Shown here piece by piece: positions 11,736 through 25,369 of a stretch of DNA of 64,000 nucleotides. Position 1 is the stretch's first letter. Every line of letters starts with the position of its first letter. This DNA is from Tetmemena sp. SeJ-2015 (taxonomy: Eukaryota; Ciliophora; Spirotrichea; Sporadotrichida; Oxytrichidae): positions 89,627-153,626 of the forward strand of contig JAJKFJ010020851.1 in assembly GCA_027382625.1 (NCBI GenBank), written 5' to 3'. The position numbers and the translations under genes are program-made. The notes below the pieces were generated by a model. The model did not search any database and was not told the origin of the DNA. It worked only from the letters and a program-made list of their open reading frames with translations.

Positions 11736-14340
11736 TCTCCTCCTTTATGAGCAATAGGCTAAACTGAATTAATTGGTATTTATCATTCTCATGAAAAACC
11801 CGTGTATCCACAAGAACCTAAAGATGATCTAGCTCTTTATCTCCAATTGTTAAATTGAATTCTATTAAAGGTACAGCTAAACTCTCAGCACTAATTAGTG
11901 CAAGGACCTTGCTTAGCAAGAATGCAGTCCCCAAACCATCTCTATGCTTTAACACGCTAGCAGACTCCAAATCACCAAGAACACTAAATAAATGAAGTTA
12001 TTTAAAGACTTTAATTTCAATTGGACTTCTCCGTAATTGAATTTAATTTTGTAATATAAAATAAATATACAATCAAATATAAGGAGTTTAAGTCGCAATT
12101 CAATACAATTCAAGAATAAAATAAAGTTTGTTTGAATTTTCAATGTTGAGCACAATAATAAACAAAAGGACTTCGAAACACATCACAAAGCCAGCAATAA
12201 TAGCTGATGAGCTCTCTGGAACCAATGGATTCTTAATAACTTCGTTCAGTAGAAAATCTTTCATATTTTATATTTAGGGTAGATTAAAAGAATAAAGCCG
12301 TAATTTAAGTAAAACTGTCTGTCTATACCTTAAACTTCTTTCTTCCCTTCATTTAAGGCTGTATTTTAATTTCAGGGTGAAATAAACTCTCCACTTAATA
12401 TTTCCATTCGGTCACTCTCTCAATTTAACTCTTTGCAAAAATAATAGTATCCTAATCATAATCAAGAAATTAGGCAAATTAGAAGATCGGCACTTTTGAT
12501 TTAGGCAGTAAGATAGCTCTATTCCATTTGAAATATCAGAAGGCTTTGCTTTCATATCAAAGTTTCCAAGCTGAATGTCTATCAAAATGAATTAAAAGTT
12601 TCTCGCATTCAAATATCCCGACAGAGATATAAGAAAAACTACTCCTTTCACTTCAGTTGTTATGCATAGTTAGTATTATTCATTGCTCTTCATATTAAGG
12701 CCTTGGAGTGAACCTCTTTCAATTTATTATATTAATTTTATAAGCTGCTTTTGATAGTCGGTGAATTTCTAGACAAGGTATCCCTGTGGGCGGGAGAAGA
12801 GGTAGTTTAAATTAAAGTTAGGACTCGATGCTTAGCTATGATAAGTCTTAGAACGAGGTTATAATTATCATAAAATAATTTAACTCAATATTTTTATTTA
12901 ATCAGCAACTAAAAGAAAGATACGATAATTAAGATGACGCTTCAAGGAAAAATATCTAAGATTCACTTATATTATATTTAAAAGATCCCTCATAAAAGCA
13001 AGAAGCTAAAGCTCTAATTAGAGAAGGCATTGTTTTAAGTGGCAGGCAAATTAAAATTCATCAGTAGTTTCGGCTAAAATTTTTTTATCTTTTTTAAATA
13101 TAGTTGGAATGATTTTTTAGATAAGAGAGTTTATAAGTAAATTAAGATTTTTTAAATAGTCAAATACAGAAAAGTCTACTATAGGATGATATTTTCACAG
13201 TGATTTGTATAATTGCGAAATTTAATTCTTAATTAAATAAAATTATTCGCAGTTATTTTTCTCATCCTCCTGCTATTAGTAAAAAATGTCTATTACTTCT
13301 ATGCATTAATTATAGACTAAGAAAATTAGATTTTGTAATAAAAAATTACTGCCATCGGACAATATTCAAATGTCTATCTGTTTTTTAATTAGTCTCTATT
13401 ACTAGCTTATCTTACATTATCTAATACTCCCATGCCATTAGTTAAAATAGTTGAATCATCAAGAGTTACTTCATGTTCAGTGCGGAGGCAGACTTGGTCC
13501 ACCTAGGTTCGAATCCCACAGGTGTACTCAAATTTAAGAGATAAGATTGCCTTTGGCATATATAAATTAATAGAAAACTATTAACTCTAGATTCTTCCGA
13601 ATGATATATTGAGAAATAAGTATCATTTATGATATGGGATATAAAAATGTCAAGATAAAGGTAATTGAAATGGCTCAATAATTTGAGAAGAGCTCAAACA
13701 TATCTCATTGATGCAATATTATTTAAAGTATGAGGTTTAAATGATAATAATGTGATTTTAACGTAAAAAATATTCTAATAATCAAGTTTGGGATTTATTC
13801 TCACTCATTTAAATTTAAAATTACTTTTGACTACCACCCTGATTGTCAGAATATTTATTTTTCTTTCTTGAAATTCTCTATTTAGATGATAGTGTGATAT
13901 TAGCCTTTGCTATATCGATGAAAGGATAAATCATTAATTGGCTCAAACTCTTTAGTTCTGAATTAAAGAATAGTTAAAATAAGAGTGACGTCTTAATAAA
14001 GTAAATTACATAAGTTATATAGTGGATCAAAAGCTATTAGTTTAAACCTAGTCCTTTTAGTATATCAGTGAGTTCAGTTGCATATGCCATTTAGGGTTGA
14101 TCAAGATCTATTTTTTAAAGTCAGTCGAAGTAAAGCCCCAAACCTAATTCTCTGTCTCGATCATCAACAGTTATCTTCACTTCGTCTCCATCGTCCTCTG
14201 CCATCCAAGATTTACTTATTTATAAAGGTAATGTATAGAGCTCAAATATATTTTATTAACTCTTGGGGTTTCATGATTGATCATGCTCAACTATATCAGG
14301 CTAAAGGAATATGAACATCTTTTTAATTTATTAATTATTT
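11736..14340. other. mostly AT-rich region, no confident gene
   Basis: The frame following the transposase-like block stays open to about 11990, but its conserved motifs are lost. The rest shows no gene that I can defend. A Pol III B-box-like sequence (GGTTCGAATCC, 13506-13516) is present without a foldable tRNA around it. Confidence 0.3.
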
Positions 14341-14348
14341 TTAATATA

Positions 14349-15063
14349 GGGTTTTTGAGTGACATCTTCAAGCTCAAGTGAAGGATCTCTGACGTGACAG
14401 CTCTAGAGTATTCCCTTAATTGTGGATATGCGGCAGAGAGTAGTTGGGTATTCAAAATCCTTTCAAATATCGACCACATCAATAAACCAAAATATCAGCA
14501 TAAAGAAATTGTGATTATCGGAAAATTTGAATATAAGGATAGCCCATTTTTACAACATGATTTCCACTTCTCTGCTCAAGTAAGCTAATGATGCTACTCA
14601 GCAACTTCACGAGGCTCAATGGAAAATTTATAAATAATTCTATGCTGCTATCTTTTGAGTGTCCTAGGAGTAGTCGAAGTCGCTTTCTTTTACGAGCTAT
14701 TGCTTCCTGCACACCCATTACTCCGCTTATTGCGCCCTCTGTCACTGAGAGGCACTTAATAGAAATATTTAGTAACTTAAATCGCATTATGTGGTTGTTG
14801 ATGAGCTTATTGATAGCTTTGTCTTGCATCTGAAAGGTTTTGGTAGTTGCTTTCATCCTCTGGCTGCAGAATTCATAGAATCCATTGGGAAAGAAGGACT
14901 CTTCCCCATAATAACTGTCTGGTATTCTACCTATAATAGTTGTCGAAGTTTTTGTAATTTTAGAACTGCCTAAAACCCACATCAAGCTCTATCTTCTCTA
15001 CATGGCTGAAGTACTCCTGCCTATTCTTCTTGGAGTGATTGCTTTAATCACTCTCATTTATGA
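14349..15063 (+). CDS. hypothetical protein, two exons with a 22-nt intron
   Basis: Exon A (14349-14579) reads GFLSDIFKLKWRISDVTALE and then CGYAAESSWVFKILSNIDHI. A GT..AG intron of only 22 nt (14580-14601) restores a frame beginning QLHEAQWKIYKQFYAAIFW. Exon B runs to a TGA at 15061-15063 and includes HYVVVDELIDSFVLHLKGFG and AAEFIESIGKEGLFPIITVW. Trp is TGA several times. The 5' end is unknown: an acceptor-like TATAG precedes 14349, so earlier exons probably exist, perhaps from 14078. The function is not recognised. Coding-like sequence also follows 15063, so the stop is not certain. Confidence 0.5.
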
Positions 15064-16430
15064 AGGCTTCCTTTTGAGAGCAATTCTTCTTGTGAATGAA
15101 GACTTTTTCTCTGTTGAAGTTATCTTGCTCGTAAAGTATTTCAATTTAATCGTAGTCTGTGAAATAAGCACCCTCATTTAATCATCATAAGTAATTTTCT
15201 TATTTCTTATTTCCAATATAAAGAAAAATAAAAATAAACAATAATTAGTCATATTACTTATTGTCGAAGCCTGAGTCTTCTCCACCATAGAAATCGTGGA
15301 TGATGATCAAGAAAATGCTTAACGAAAGCAAACATCATATCGAAAGAAGGATAGTTCAGATAATAGAATAATTTATACTTATCATGATTTGAAAGATATC
15401 AAATCTGTGCGCAAGAGGTTAGTTAATTCCTCAGATTTCACTATAAATTTATAACGAAAAATTAATCTGCGTGTTTCGAATGAAAATCACACTTTAAACC
15501 AAAAGCTCCTCTCTCGTGAGCGAATTCAATCCTTTTTACTAATACAGCATCTACCACTAATGTGAAAAGGAATCATTTATATGAAAACAGATTATCTATG
15601 GAAAGTTCCTGGTTGAGTTATTCACGAGTTCTTTATCACTTTGGTTGAAGAAATATGAATTTTCTGAGGAAATTTTTATCTCAATATAATATGGAGTGGT
15701 CTATATATTTTTGCGAGTAACAAGTTTTCTTCACTTTCTGATATTAAAATGAGTTTAACTAATTTTCGCCTACAAGCTAGTTGAGTGTGCTTTATAATGG
15801 GAGACCCTGCCCACTTTAATATTCCGCAAATTAAACATATTAAAAGTCATACCTCTATGAAATATAAGGTTCTGCAAAAGAATTACTATTTTAATGCTTA
15901 TATGAATTTCAATAAGCTCATAAATCTTAATATAAATATAGTATTTGAAGAATGGCTCTAATGTTGTAACTACATAGTCCACTCGCTGGTTTTATTTTAG
16001 CAAGATAAGCAAAAATTATACTATTGAGAGACTCAGATTTAAGTTGCTTATAAAATCTTTCCTGTAAACAATATCATCGCTATCTTTGCTATGACTACAA
16101 CTCAGAATCTCTCAGATTTATTGATTCCAAATTAATCATACATCACAATAGCTTAGAATGATCTTTATAGATTGATCTCAAGTTAAATTTTTCAATGATA
16201 ATAAAGCTAATCATCCGATGAGTTTGATTAAAAAATAAACAGTCTACCACTATCAACTCTTGCCTGAAATTGAAGTTGTCATACAGTATGAGCTCGATGA
16301 ATCTTCTTCACATTATCTGCAGAGGAGTCTAAAGTTTATTTAAAACAAGTTTTGAGAATGCAATTATTTTTTCATTAATAAATTAATCGGAGACAGCAAA
16401 CTTAGGGATTGGACTCTAAAAATGACAGCA
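15064..16430. other. unresolved region between hypothetical genes
   Basis: Plus-strand frames look weakly coding in places (15064-15180, 15480-15600) but without consistent phase. No other feature was recognised. Confidence 0.25.
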
Positions 16431-16432
16431 GA

Positions 16433-17560
16433 AAGCGCAGGAAGAAGCTGACTTAATTGATTCAAGATCGTGAGTACTCCAACGTAATCTCGGGGCCTGC
16501 CTTTCACATACTAAACAAAGAACTCATACCTTATCTGGCAAGCATGTGCAGTCAGAGTTCCATCTACAGACTAAAGAGAAGCTGGCTCTCGAAGCTTAGA
16601 ATAAGGGCTACGTACATTGCCGACCAGAATTTGAATTACCAATTTGCATCGCTATGGGAAGCTCAGCAATGATCATAACATCCTCTTGAGCAACTCTCAA
16701 GCAGCGAAAAGCACTGGCATCAAGGCGAATACAATAGCTACGATCGTTCAAAGGTAGCAGTGTAATTACTTCAATTTCGAATAGAGGAGGTCCTATAGCG
16801 GAGGCGTGCGGAAGATTCCCATTAGCATTGTGGCGTAAATCCTTACTACCAAGCACATTTTAGAGACTATCATTTAAGCATTGTTTAACGCATCAGCTTA
16901 TTCCTATTCGGCGACGCTCTCCAAGCTCTCCAATTAGAAGAAGCTCAACTTCAGATCAAGCGGCAACTCATACATTCAGCAAGGGCGAGCGGCAACAGGA
17001 GCTCTAAGAGAAGCTGCAGGTGTTTGCCAAGTCAATAGCACGATGGATGCTTGCAGGAAGAAAGGCACACTTGGCACGCATTCCCCGAATCATCGCGATA
17101 GCGCTGTGCAATATGAAGGTATCATAGTTGAAGTTCCCTCCCCTAGACCACTATATGTTAATCTGCGAGCCTTGATCTTTGCATCTTCATCAAATCATCA
17201 AAGGCGATCACGATCTTGCTGTGGTCATTATGATCAGTTGCTCTCCCGTCATTATAGGATTGAATTTTTTATTGAGTGAATTAGGTTTTAATAAACATAG
17301 TAGGAATTGAAAGCAGCAGACAGTATTTTTGCAAAACATTTCGACTGTGATTTAAATTTCCTGAGTATTTTCGAACTTTATTTATACTGCCATTGTCACG
17401 ATATTTGTTTTATCCTGGAAGTACGGAATTCTTTTGTCTAATAGCTTAAAGTAGTACTAGAAACATAAATTAATGAATTAGAATGGAGAAAAAGATAAAT
17501 AAGAATTAGAGAATTGAATTAAGCTTTGCTTATCTCTTTAAGATGTATATATTTTCTTTA
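16433..17560 (+). CDS. hypothetical protein with helical/coiled-coil segments; frame broken twice
   Basis: A long frame from 16433 reads KRRKKLTQLIQDREYSNVIS and continues to a helical stretch FGDALQALQLEEAQLQIKRQ. Near 16985 the reading moves to another frame (ERQQELQEKLQVFAKSIARW; LARIPRIIAIALCNMK), and near 17290 to a third (LKAADSIFAKHFDCDLNFLS; VVLETQINELEWRKRQIRIR). No convincing GT..AG pair explains the first shift, which lies in a GC-rich repeat-like stretch and may be a consensus indel. The 5' end lies upstream and is unknown. No family is recognised; amphipathic helices suggest a scaffold-type protein. Confidence 0.4.
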
Positions 17561-18132
17561 ATTATAATTATTTGTGTTAAGTTGTTGTGAGTGGAAATTA
17601 AATGCGAGTAATATTTACTATCAAATAGATTTCCATGAAGAATTATTTTAATTTCAGAATTTGGTCCTCTTGACAGTGAATACGAAAGGAATATATTGGT
17701 AGAGTTCTCCATTAAAGCGAAAAATAGTTACTTATATATTAATTCCAATTGTAATTTATTATTTTTTCTATTAGATTCTCTTCTATATTCACAATTTGGC
17801 CATCTAGGAGTAGCTTGTATGACAGATCATCCTTGCCCGTTAACTGTGGCTGCTTGCCAGACTGGCTTAAGCTCATCACGTGAGTATATCTAAGCAGAGG
17901 TAAACATTAACTCATCATTTGCTTGATATACAGGAGGAGTGCATTGAATAAGTGAAAGATCTGCGAGCCAATCTCTGAATGACATTCATTTTGCTCAGTT
18001 AAGCATTTTGCTGGAGTGGCTCTTCTACCGAGGCGTAGGCAAAGTGGCTGAAATTAAATAAGTTAAAATAGTAAGCCTACAGCCAATCATTTCACACTAT
18101 TATAATTAACACTTGAATAGCTCAAAAGCTTA

Positions 18133-18184
18133 ATGTGGCACTGTGGTAATACTTTACTTCTGCGACTACTACTTTGTGCCACAT
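18133..18184. repeat. 9-bp perfect stem-loop
   Basis: ATGTGGCAC at 18133-18141 is matched by its complement GTGCCACAT at 18176-18184, with a 34-nt loop. Role unknown. It lies between coding-like blocks and could be part of an intron or an RNA structure. Confidence 0.45.
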
Positions 18185-18345
18185 ACATCAGTTTGAGGAA
18201 CTCGAACCGATCAGAATCATAGGAAGGTAAGTACTCCATCTAGTATTATATAATCTTCTCAATACTCCTATAAATGAACTATTAGGTAAGCAGTGAAGAT
18301 ATGCGATTATGCTAAGCACATATTTTTTCAACACCAGGTGAGTCG

Positions 18346-20414
18346 ATTCATAAAACCCCATTGTGGGATTTGAAAGAGAAATTCAAAGTTGCTAGAAATA
18401 TACAATAAACAAAGCTTCCCCAGAGCTCAAGGAGCGCAGTGTTTAGGCTCTTATCTGAGGAGATTTTCAATATTTTAGTGTTCCTCATGGTGTTCGCTCT
18501 CTCAATTGTGCTTATATTCTGCGTATCAGTTATCAAGGTGCTCGAGATAGTATAGCTGCTCACTACTGCAAGGACCAGCAAGTTTCTTTGATTCTTTTCA
18601 TCTACTTCTCTCTCGGTGAGGTGGTCAAATAGCTGTAAATTCTGTTTTTTTCCTTTACAATGCTGTGATAGCTGCCAGTGTGTTCATTGCTTGACTTCCA
18701 TTGTTAATTGCTAAAATGATAATTAAAATGAGAAACTTAATTACTCTTATTTATTAAGGCTTTAAATTAATTAAGAATTCTTAAAAGTGAATTACTTTTA
18801 ATGCAAACTTTCTTAATGTTCTTAAATGCCTATTTCTCTATTAAAGAAAGCACTTAATAAGTTCTTAATTCTAATCACAGTATTCTTAATTCGTGTTTGC
18901 TCTATCTTAATTAATTTACTAGTCTAGAGTGATAAGTGATTTAAGTTTTCATTATTCATTTAAATTTCAGTAATTATTAATGGAGAGAGCGCATATACAG
19001 AGATGACTACAAAGTGCCATTTTGGAACAAGAATCGAGAAGAATTCGTTATTTCTCCAGAGATTCAAACAAAAAATGGCATCAGAATGCTCAAGAGTGAA
19101 GCAGCAACATTCCAAAAAGCTCAGGCTATGATATCTCGGAAAGATGCGACTGAGTATAATGATTCTTGAGAGAGAAACCAGATGATAAATGCAGAAACCT
19201 AAGATAAACACCCAGAAGACAAGGCTAATAAAGCACAATGAACGAAGACTATATGGCAAGTATAAGGTGAATGTGTCGTATATTTTGTATATAAATAATT
19301 GTTTGTGCAAATTCAACAATTTTATCTTTACCATAAAAAAGTGCTCGCTCTTGTGGACCTCTTTAAAGAAAACACATCCTGAATCAAGTCTTCTCATGTT
19401 AAACAAAAATATTTCCTTACATATTTCTAGCTTATTCTTTCAATTAAACCAAAGTAGTAGGCCCACTTCTAGATGGAATTTAAAGTGCTGTCAAGAAAAT
19501 TTAGACTGAGGAAAAGAATATATACGAGAAGAGATATTTTTCCTTTTTCGACTTACTAGCTGCTCTTAGCTTATTGCTTGCATGTCCATGATGAAAGTAG
19601 TCACAAAAATCAGTCATAAAGAACATACGCATACCATTTAAAAGAGAGATGCCTACAAAATTTCAGGGTCTGCTTACCCTTTCTAGACTAATAGGATGTG
19701 ATTGTCGTTAAGTGTGGAAGTGATGTAACTCAAATACAAATCTGAAATATTTCACTGAGTCTTCCTTATTGAAATACTTTTAAATTTTATTTATATAAGG
19801 ATGTCGGAGATGAATCAGCAGCGTTAAAAGAAGCCAATTTTGAGAGATGAGGAAGAATTAAAAGAAATAAAAGATTACAGACGGAACAGAAAGAGATGGC
19901 ATTGTGGAAGTTAGATAAAATTTGGAGATCAGAGTGTGAGTCCTACAGATATGGAAATGGCCCTCAATTTTCAAGACAAGAGGGTAAGCTGGATAGTTTG
20001 TCTTATAGAAATAAAGAGCATTTAATAACGCGTCTTGCTTCATCTGGGAAATCAAGTTAAGGATTAGCAAGAGCAAGGCCAAGATTACTAAACGATAAGA
20101 TGAACATCGATAGAAAGCAACAACGACCCCGATGGAAAGAGGAGCTTAAGACGCCTGATTATAAGTTGGGAGAGCAGAAAAAGCAGAAAATTATCCTCGT
20201 TGACCTTAAGGATTGACTCTTTGGCCTATTTCTAGGTTGAGCTTTTGGTCATTACCTACATCTAAGAGCTGAAGATCTGGAGTCAATAGAAGAAGAAAAA
20301 AAGAGAGGCTTAATTCCAAGCGCTGAAAGTCACCTAAAACTCGCACTTGGAAGTGGATTCAAATAATTTATTATAAGAGATACAAGCCAAGGTGAAAATA
20401 AGCAGATGCACTGA
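18346..20414 (+). CDS. multi-exon membrane-anchored hypothetical protein(s)
   Basis: Four protein-like blocks lie in order on the plus strand. Block 1 (18346-18615) has a basic N-side, then a membrane helix (ILVFLMVFALSIVLIFCVSV) and ends at a GTGAG donor. Block 2 (18974-19258) follows an AG acceptor and reads RERIYRDDYKVPFWNKNREE, rich in charged residues. Block 3 (about 19440-19790) has a second hydrophobic segment (FFDLLAALSLLLA). Block 4 (19800-20414) follows a TATAAG acceptor and is 205 codons in one frame, ending at TGA 20412-20414. It contains a third hydrophobic segment (DWLFGLFLGWAFGHYLHL) using TGA as Trp. The blocks may be one gene or two; the function is not recognised. Confidence 0.45.
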
Positions 20415-21298
20415 AATGGGACATAAATAATTCAAAATAAGTTATATAATCCGCTTCGATATAAGCTTAAGATTTGATTATATTTTATTTAGCCCTAATT
20501 AAAGACAATCGCCTCCTATAAGCATGCTACTTTTGTGAGAAATGATGGAACAATCTTTAATATTATAGTAGGAATCTTAATTAAAATCGGTGATTAGTTA
20601 AAATAATAAATGAATAGTTACAACTTAGTGGCAGTTCAAGTTGCTGTGCAACTGTCCGTAGCTAATCCATTTATATTGTTCATGAGCCCAGGTCGCTTAA
20701 AAAGAAATTGTTGATTCATTGTTAATTTTTATCTTGGGTCTTTATTAAAATTTATTTATTGAAAAATAATGGAAGAGAACCTCATCGTTAGCCTTTATGA
20801 TAGATTTTGAATTTATATATGTAAAACAACAAATTATAGATAGCTTGAGGATTCATCGCTATCTCTTTTAACATTAAGCATCACGCCACTCTAAGATAGC
20901 TTTAAATTTCTATCAATAACATAGAGCAAATTTGAGCAAAGAAGTTACTAAAATTACTAATTCATTTGATTATAATTGGTTAGTGTGTTTTTGAATAGGA
21001 AGGATATAACTGAGATTTAGCAATTGATAAATGGAATATTTGCAGAGTGTTCTATGGAGCTTGGAAAATCGCTAAAAGACAAAAAAATCACGAAAATTAT
21101 TGTGCATAAAAAGAAAACTCATTAATTTTTTGTAATTGTAGTATTCTAATACTCAAAGAAACAGAGCTCTCAAGGAAAAGTTAAATCTCCCTCATAAAAT
21201 TAAGGGGTTGAATCTTGCTTAGAATGCTATTGGAAATTAAGGTACTCAAACCTCTAATAAGTATTTAGATGATGTATTAGAGTCACTCTGGCAACTTT
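20415..21298. other. intergenic AT-rich
   Basis: No gene or RNA was recognised between the UGA stop at 20414 and the next start at 21299. Confidence 0.4.
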
Positions 21299-21979
21299 AT
21301 GATATCAATCGGCACTTTCAAAATAGCTCAATTAAACTTAAGTGCAACACTCTCTGAAAGCTATAAGATTGAAATTCTTAAATTTTTTTTATTTATTTAT
21401 CTTCACTTGTTTAAAAATGAGGTTTATAATGAGGGTCTGGGGCTTCTTGGTAAAGCTATAAACTGCTTCAAGGGTTTTAAAAGTAAAGAAATTGACTAAA
21501 AATATTTTAGATGAGAAAAAGTCAGTTAGCTATTTGATTTTTATTATAGCATCTATGCTGTATTCCTCTTTTCTTCTTAAAATAGCTGAATTTAATCCTC
21601 AATGTGCTAAATAACGCTCAACCTACTCATAAAATGAGGCAGAGGAAAATAAATATTCTTAGATAGATTTACATATCCTCCGATTAAGGTAAAAAAATGG
21701 ATCAACGAGCAAGTACCTTAAAGACTTGAATTTTCAGTTTTCACATGCGCTGTATCTTCTGGAAGGCACTTATCAGCGAGTACTAATATTGCAGATATAC
21801 GTGTGATATTTAAAATAAAATTACGAAATGTAGAGGTCTTCTCCCTCTTTCGAATGAGTGCTGATAAGCTTCGGCTCCGATTCCTAGAAAAATAGTTAGG
21901 ACTAGACCCAAAAAATTAAGCCATTTACCGAGGTCCAACAGATGCCCTCACCATACGATCCCTGACCTAGCTCCCTTGA
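21299..21979 (+). CDS. hypothetical protein, single exon
   Basis: The frame from ATG 21299 to TGA 21977-21979 is 227 codons long. The N-terminal part reads MISIGTFKIAQLNLSATLSE and has a hydrophobic FFLFIYLHLF stretch. The C-terminal part includes DKLRLRFLEKQLGLDPKNQA followed by IYRGPTDALTIRSL. In-frame TAA/TAG encode Gln, and TGA occurs as Trp in the first two thirds only. The family is not recognised. The middle (about 21600-21720) is less convincing, so an intron there cannot be excluded. Confidence 0.4.
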
Positions 21980-22529
21980 GAGAAGGATTTGAGCGAAACG
22001 TAAAGATAAACATGAGCAGCTGGACTTCTTTCCCTCTTGTAACTAACTTTACAAGATTACATCCTTTGCCAGAAAATCTTTATCTAATTGACTTGAGAAA
22101 GAGGCATTGCAACAAAATTTATAACACTCTTGCATTCCCCTCGCCCTTTAGTTATCTCTCGCAAAGATGATAGTGCCATCTGCTTAAATACTTTAATGCT
22201 AAGCTGGAAACAGTTTAAGTCTTTATTTTTGTGCTATTTATTTGCCTACCTCTTACCTTAGTAAACCTTAGCAGACTTTATTAATCATATTGCTGGCCTT
22301 GATGTTGCTTGAATCTAAAGGGTAGGCAATCTATCTATTATTAAACATTCGGATTACATCTTAAATATTTAGATGGCCTTGAGATCCATTGCTTGGATTA
22401 CACTCAGTCTCAACATCCCTCAAGATACCAACAATCTAAGCTAAGAAACGCAGCAGTATACTTTACTGCCTTCCGTATTTTTAAAAACTCTGTTGATTAG
22501 CGAGCATATCCAATCTAATTATCTATTTT

Positions 22530-23215
22530 ATATAAAATTGAATATTAAATATATTAAAAATATCTGCTTCATCTTAAAAGCCCTCTCACTCATAAAATGA
22601 AGTAAACTTTTTAGCAGTCTCGAATGACTCCTCAGGTCCTCCTCGCTGATACTGTGTAAATAAACCTTGAAATATGGTGACTCCTTGGAGCTTCCCGAAT
22701 TAGTATGCTTTCTCCTTCCAGATAGAGACTCTATCAAAGATAAGCTGCTATCAGTGGTTGATTTAACACAAAAAAGAAGGCGTGCATTCTGAGGTTGAGA
22801 CCAGCTAGGCACATTGCCTAACTTTGATTTAGAGTCCTTTCTACTCTTACTGTTCTTTAAGAGATTGGCTATTCCTTCGTGGTAGTCGCTTCAGCTATCT
22901 CATCCTAGTTGAACATCCTCTTACTGACCTGCTCTCAATCAACCATCTGGTCTCCTTTCAACTTGAAATTGACCTCTATCAAATAATTATTCCGATTAAA
23001 TGCTATATATAATTATTAATATAATTGCTATATTAAATTGATGTTGAGCTGGGCCTTGTGGTCATAGTTAGTCGTCAAGGCCACGTTTGCATAAACTAGC
23101 TATATCCTGTACTGTCAAGTCAAAGGATAACTCTGCCTGGATCAGTTCCTGCTCCTTCAGTTTTATGGTTGACTACTTTGATTGGAGCCTTTAATTCTTT
23201 AGGTGTATTCGTCAT
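22530..23215 (-). CDS. hypothetical protein, frame interrupted
   Basis: The probable start is the ATG at 23215, reading MTNTPKELKAPIKVVNHKTE. A second block (about 23150-23060) reads AELSFDLTVQDIASLCKRGL. A third (about 23000-22880) reads NYLIEVNFKLKGDQMVDWEQ. The last (22870-22560) contains SLIESLSGRRKHTNSGSSKE and HSRLLKSLLHFMSERAFK. Frame changes between blocks imply small introns or indels that I could not place exactly. The gene converges with the plus-strand gene ending at 21979. It is Ser/Lys-rich toward the C-terminus, with no family recognised. Confidence 0.45.
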
Positions 23216-23299
23216 CACACAAACATTCAAATTCTCTATTCCAATAGACATTAATATATTAAATTTAGATTTATAATTTTAATGTTTATTCGAAATAAT

Positions 23300-25320
23300 C
23301 ATATCAGTAGTTTAAATGCTCTGAGATTTTTGAAATATTAGTGGCAAAGAGTATAGATGAGGGTGTCTTCATTGGTGTCAGAGATGAAGGTATAAGCGTT
23401 CATTGTCCTTGCAATATCTTTACGCTCCTCATCAGCCTTCTTTGACCACGCAACTAGCAGAATTGACTCTCATTCTTCAATATACCCTGGTCACTTCTAG
23501 TGAGAGCACTCTCCAAATAAATAAATAATTATATAGAATAAGACTTAAGCTTTTACAGCTTAATAACAAATCAAAGGATGCGCGATCAGCCAAGGAGGGG
23601 ATGTTTGAGGACTCGCCCTCTGAAGTTTCTTTACTTGGTTTTTTCAAACTTGCAACATAACTCTACCTTACAGAAGGAAGCTACCCAAATCAATTAAATT
23701 TAAATACTGAATAGCAATCTTAATCTACTCAGTAAATAGAGGAGATTAAGGAAAATAGTATAAGATTATTTTAGAAAAAACAAGAAGGAAGATATTAAGT
23801 AGCCCTGACATTAAAAAGTAACTTTAATCGGCTTATCCTGCTCTGCATATTAAAAGTTGATTGATTATCCATACTTAAAGTATTTCAAGGTTTTAGTAGC
23901 CCCTGCTTAGTGATCTTTTATCTATTGAATAACTTTATTCTGACAAGAATTCAAGTTTGCCTTAACGTTGCTTTCTTAGGTAACTCGAAAATCCATTCTC
24001 AAATTTAAATTTGCTTTTTCATTCAAGTATTATTAAACCTCGCCATCAATTTATAATTAGACACTGATATAAGCTTAGTAGACAAATTTCATATATTTGA
24101 GATCGTCATATGAATCATGTCTTTTAAAGAGTATTCCAGCATTAACCTGTCTAAGAGAATTAAAGTTTTAATTAATAAATATTTATTTATTGAACTAGCG
24201 GCTGCTAGCAAATATATTTTTGTCGTAAGCTTCTTTAATTGATTGACTGATAGGTGCATGCTCAGCTAGTGCTAGAGTTGTTTGAGAATATGAGCATCTG
24301 TATGAGATTAAATATTTTAAACTACTTGATCTCTTCAAAGCCTAATTCAGCATTCCAATTACTTTTATTAACCTGTTTCTTAATGGCTCACAAATTATAA
24401 AATTTATAAGCAGCTTGAGCTAGCTACACTAAAAGTAAGCTTGGAAAAGATAGAGAAGGCTTGTTTGCCATCACTAAGCTCACCAGACTCTTGGTTTAAA
24501 ATATCTTGAAGTTAATTGAGTATTTCTTGCAGCCATTGCTGCTTGTTCTCACTTTGTTTTAAAGTCCTTCTGTGTACACACTGTGAGATACGTGATAAGC
24601 AGGTGCTGATAATAATGACTCTAAAACTGTAAAAAGTTAAAGTAATTTCTAACTTAGTTTCGTATGATAAGTAAACACTTATATAAAATGAAGATGATCA
24701 AAGTGATTTTAAAGAAAATAATCAATTCACCAAAAATTAAAGGTGTAGGAATTTCGTTTCACCTCCAGTATTTTTCATTAATTAATTATGGAAATCTGAT
24801 TTGGTAAAGCCTGCTGGATCTTTGTTACTGTACTGCCTGAATCTCTTACCTATCTATATTTAATCAACTGAAGTCATTCTCATTTTATTTCACCAATTTT
24901 AAGTTTGCTCAACATTTTTACAGTGTGCCTTCGTCCAAGAAAGGATTTTAGATAAAATTTGATGATTAATGTCTTTGCAAAAACCATAGAAGTAATTCTC
25001 AATTACAATTAAAAAATGAAGAATATAAAATAATTATTTCTTTTTTTTTAAGATAGTTCTTTTATTCCTTATAATTGCTTTCAAATTTTATAAGAATCTG
25101 ACTTTTAACTCATCATAAATTAATACCAAAAAAGTAAAAATAAAAGAAATGCAAATCTTTTATAAATAACTAAAATGTAAATGCGATTTATTTATAGCTT
25201 CATTTTCTTATGGTATATTTATAGATGAATTGAGAAAAATGAATTAAACTAATTCATTTTTATTTAAGCTTATTTCACTTCATCATTATTATAATAAGTG
25301 ACTTATTGCTTCAACTCTTC
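23300..25320. other. AT-rich region, no confident gene
   Basis: Short helical-looking frames occur on both strands, but none has a consistent phase, start and UGA stop. No RNA gene or repeat was recognised. Confidence 0.3.
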
Positions 25321-25369
25321 AAAAATCCTTGCTTAGAATGGATTTATTGTTGCGACACACTGCAAGGAG

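Noticed and set aside
13474..13530. Possible tRNA gene: a perfect B-box (GGTTCGAATCC, 13506-13516) with an A-box-like sequence at 13474.
   Set aside because: The T-stem has two mismatches, the A-to-B distance is too short and no matching 5' acceptor stem is present. At most it is a tRNA-like relic.
14515..14985. Longest standard-code reading frame on the minus strand (156 aa).
   Set aside because: It is a shadow of the plus-strand gene, which translates convincingly on the other strand with the altered code and a 22-nt intron.
18960..19406. 148-aa hydrophobic minus-strand frame.
   Set aside because: It is antisense to the strongly charged plus-strand exon at 18974-19258; hydrophobic antisense frames are a common by-product of Lys/Glu-rich exons.
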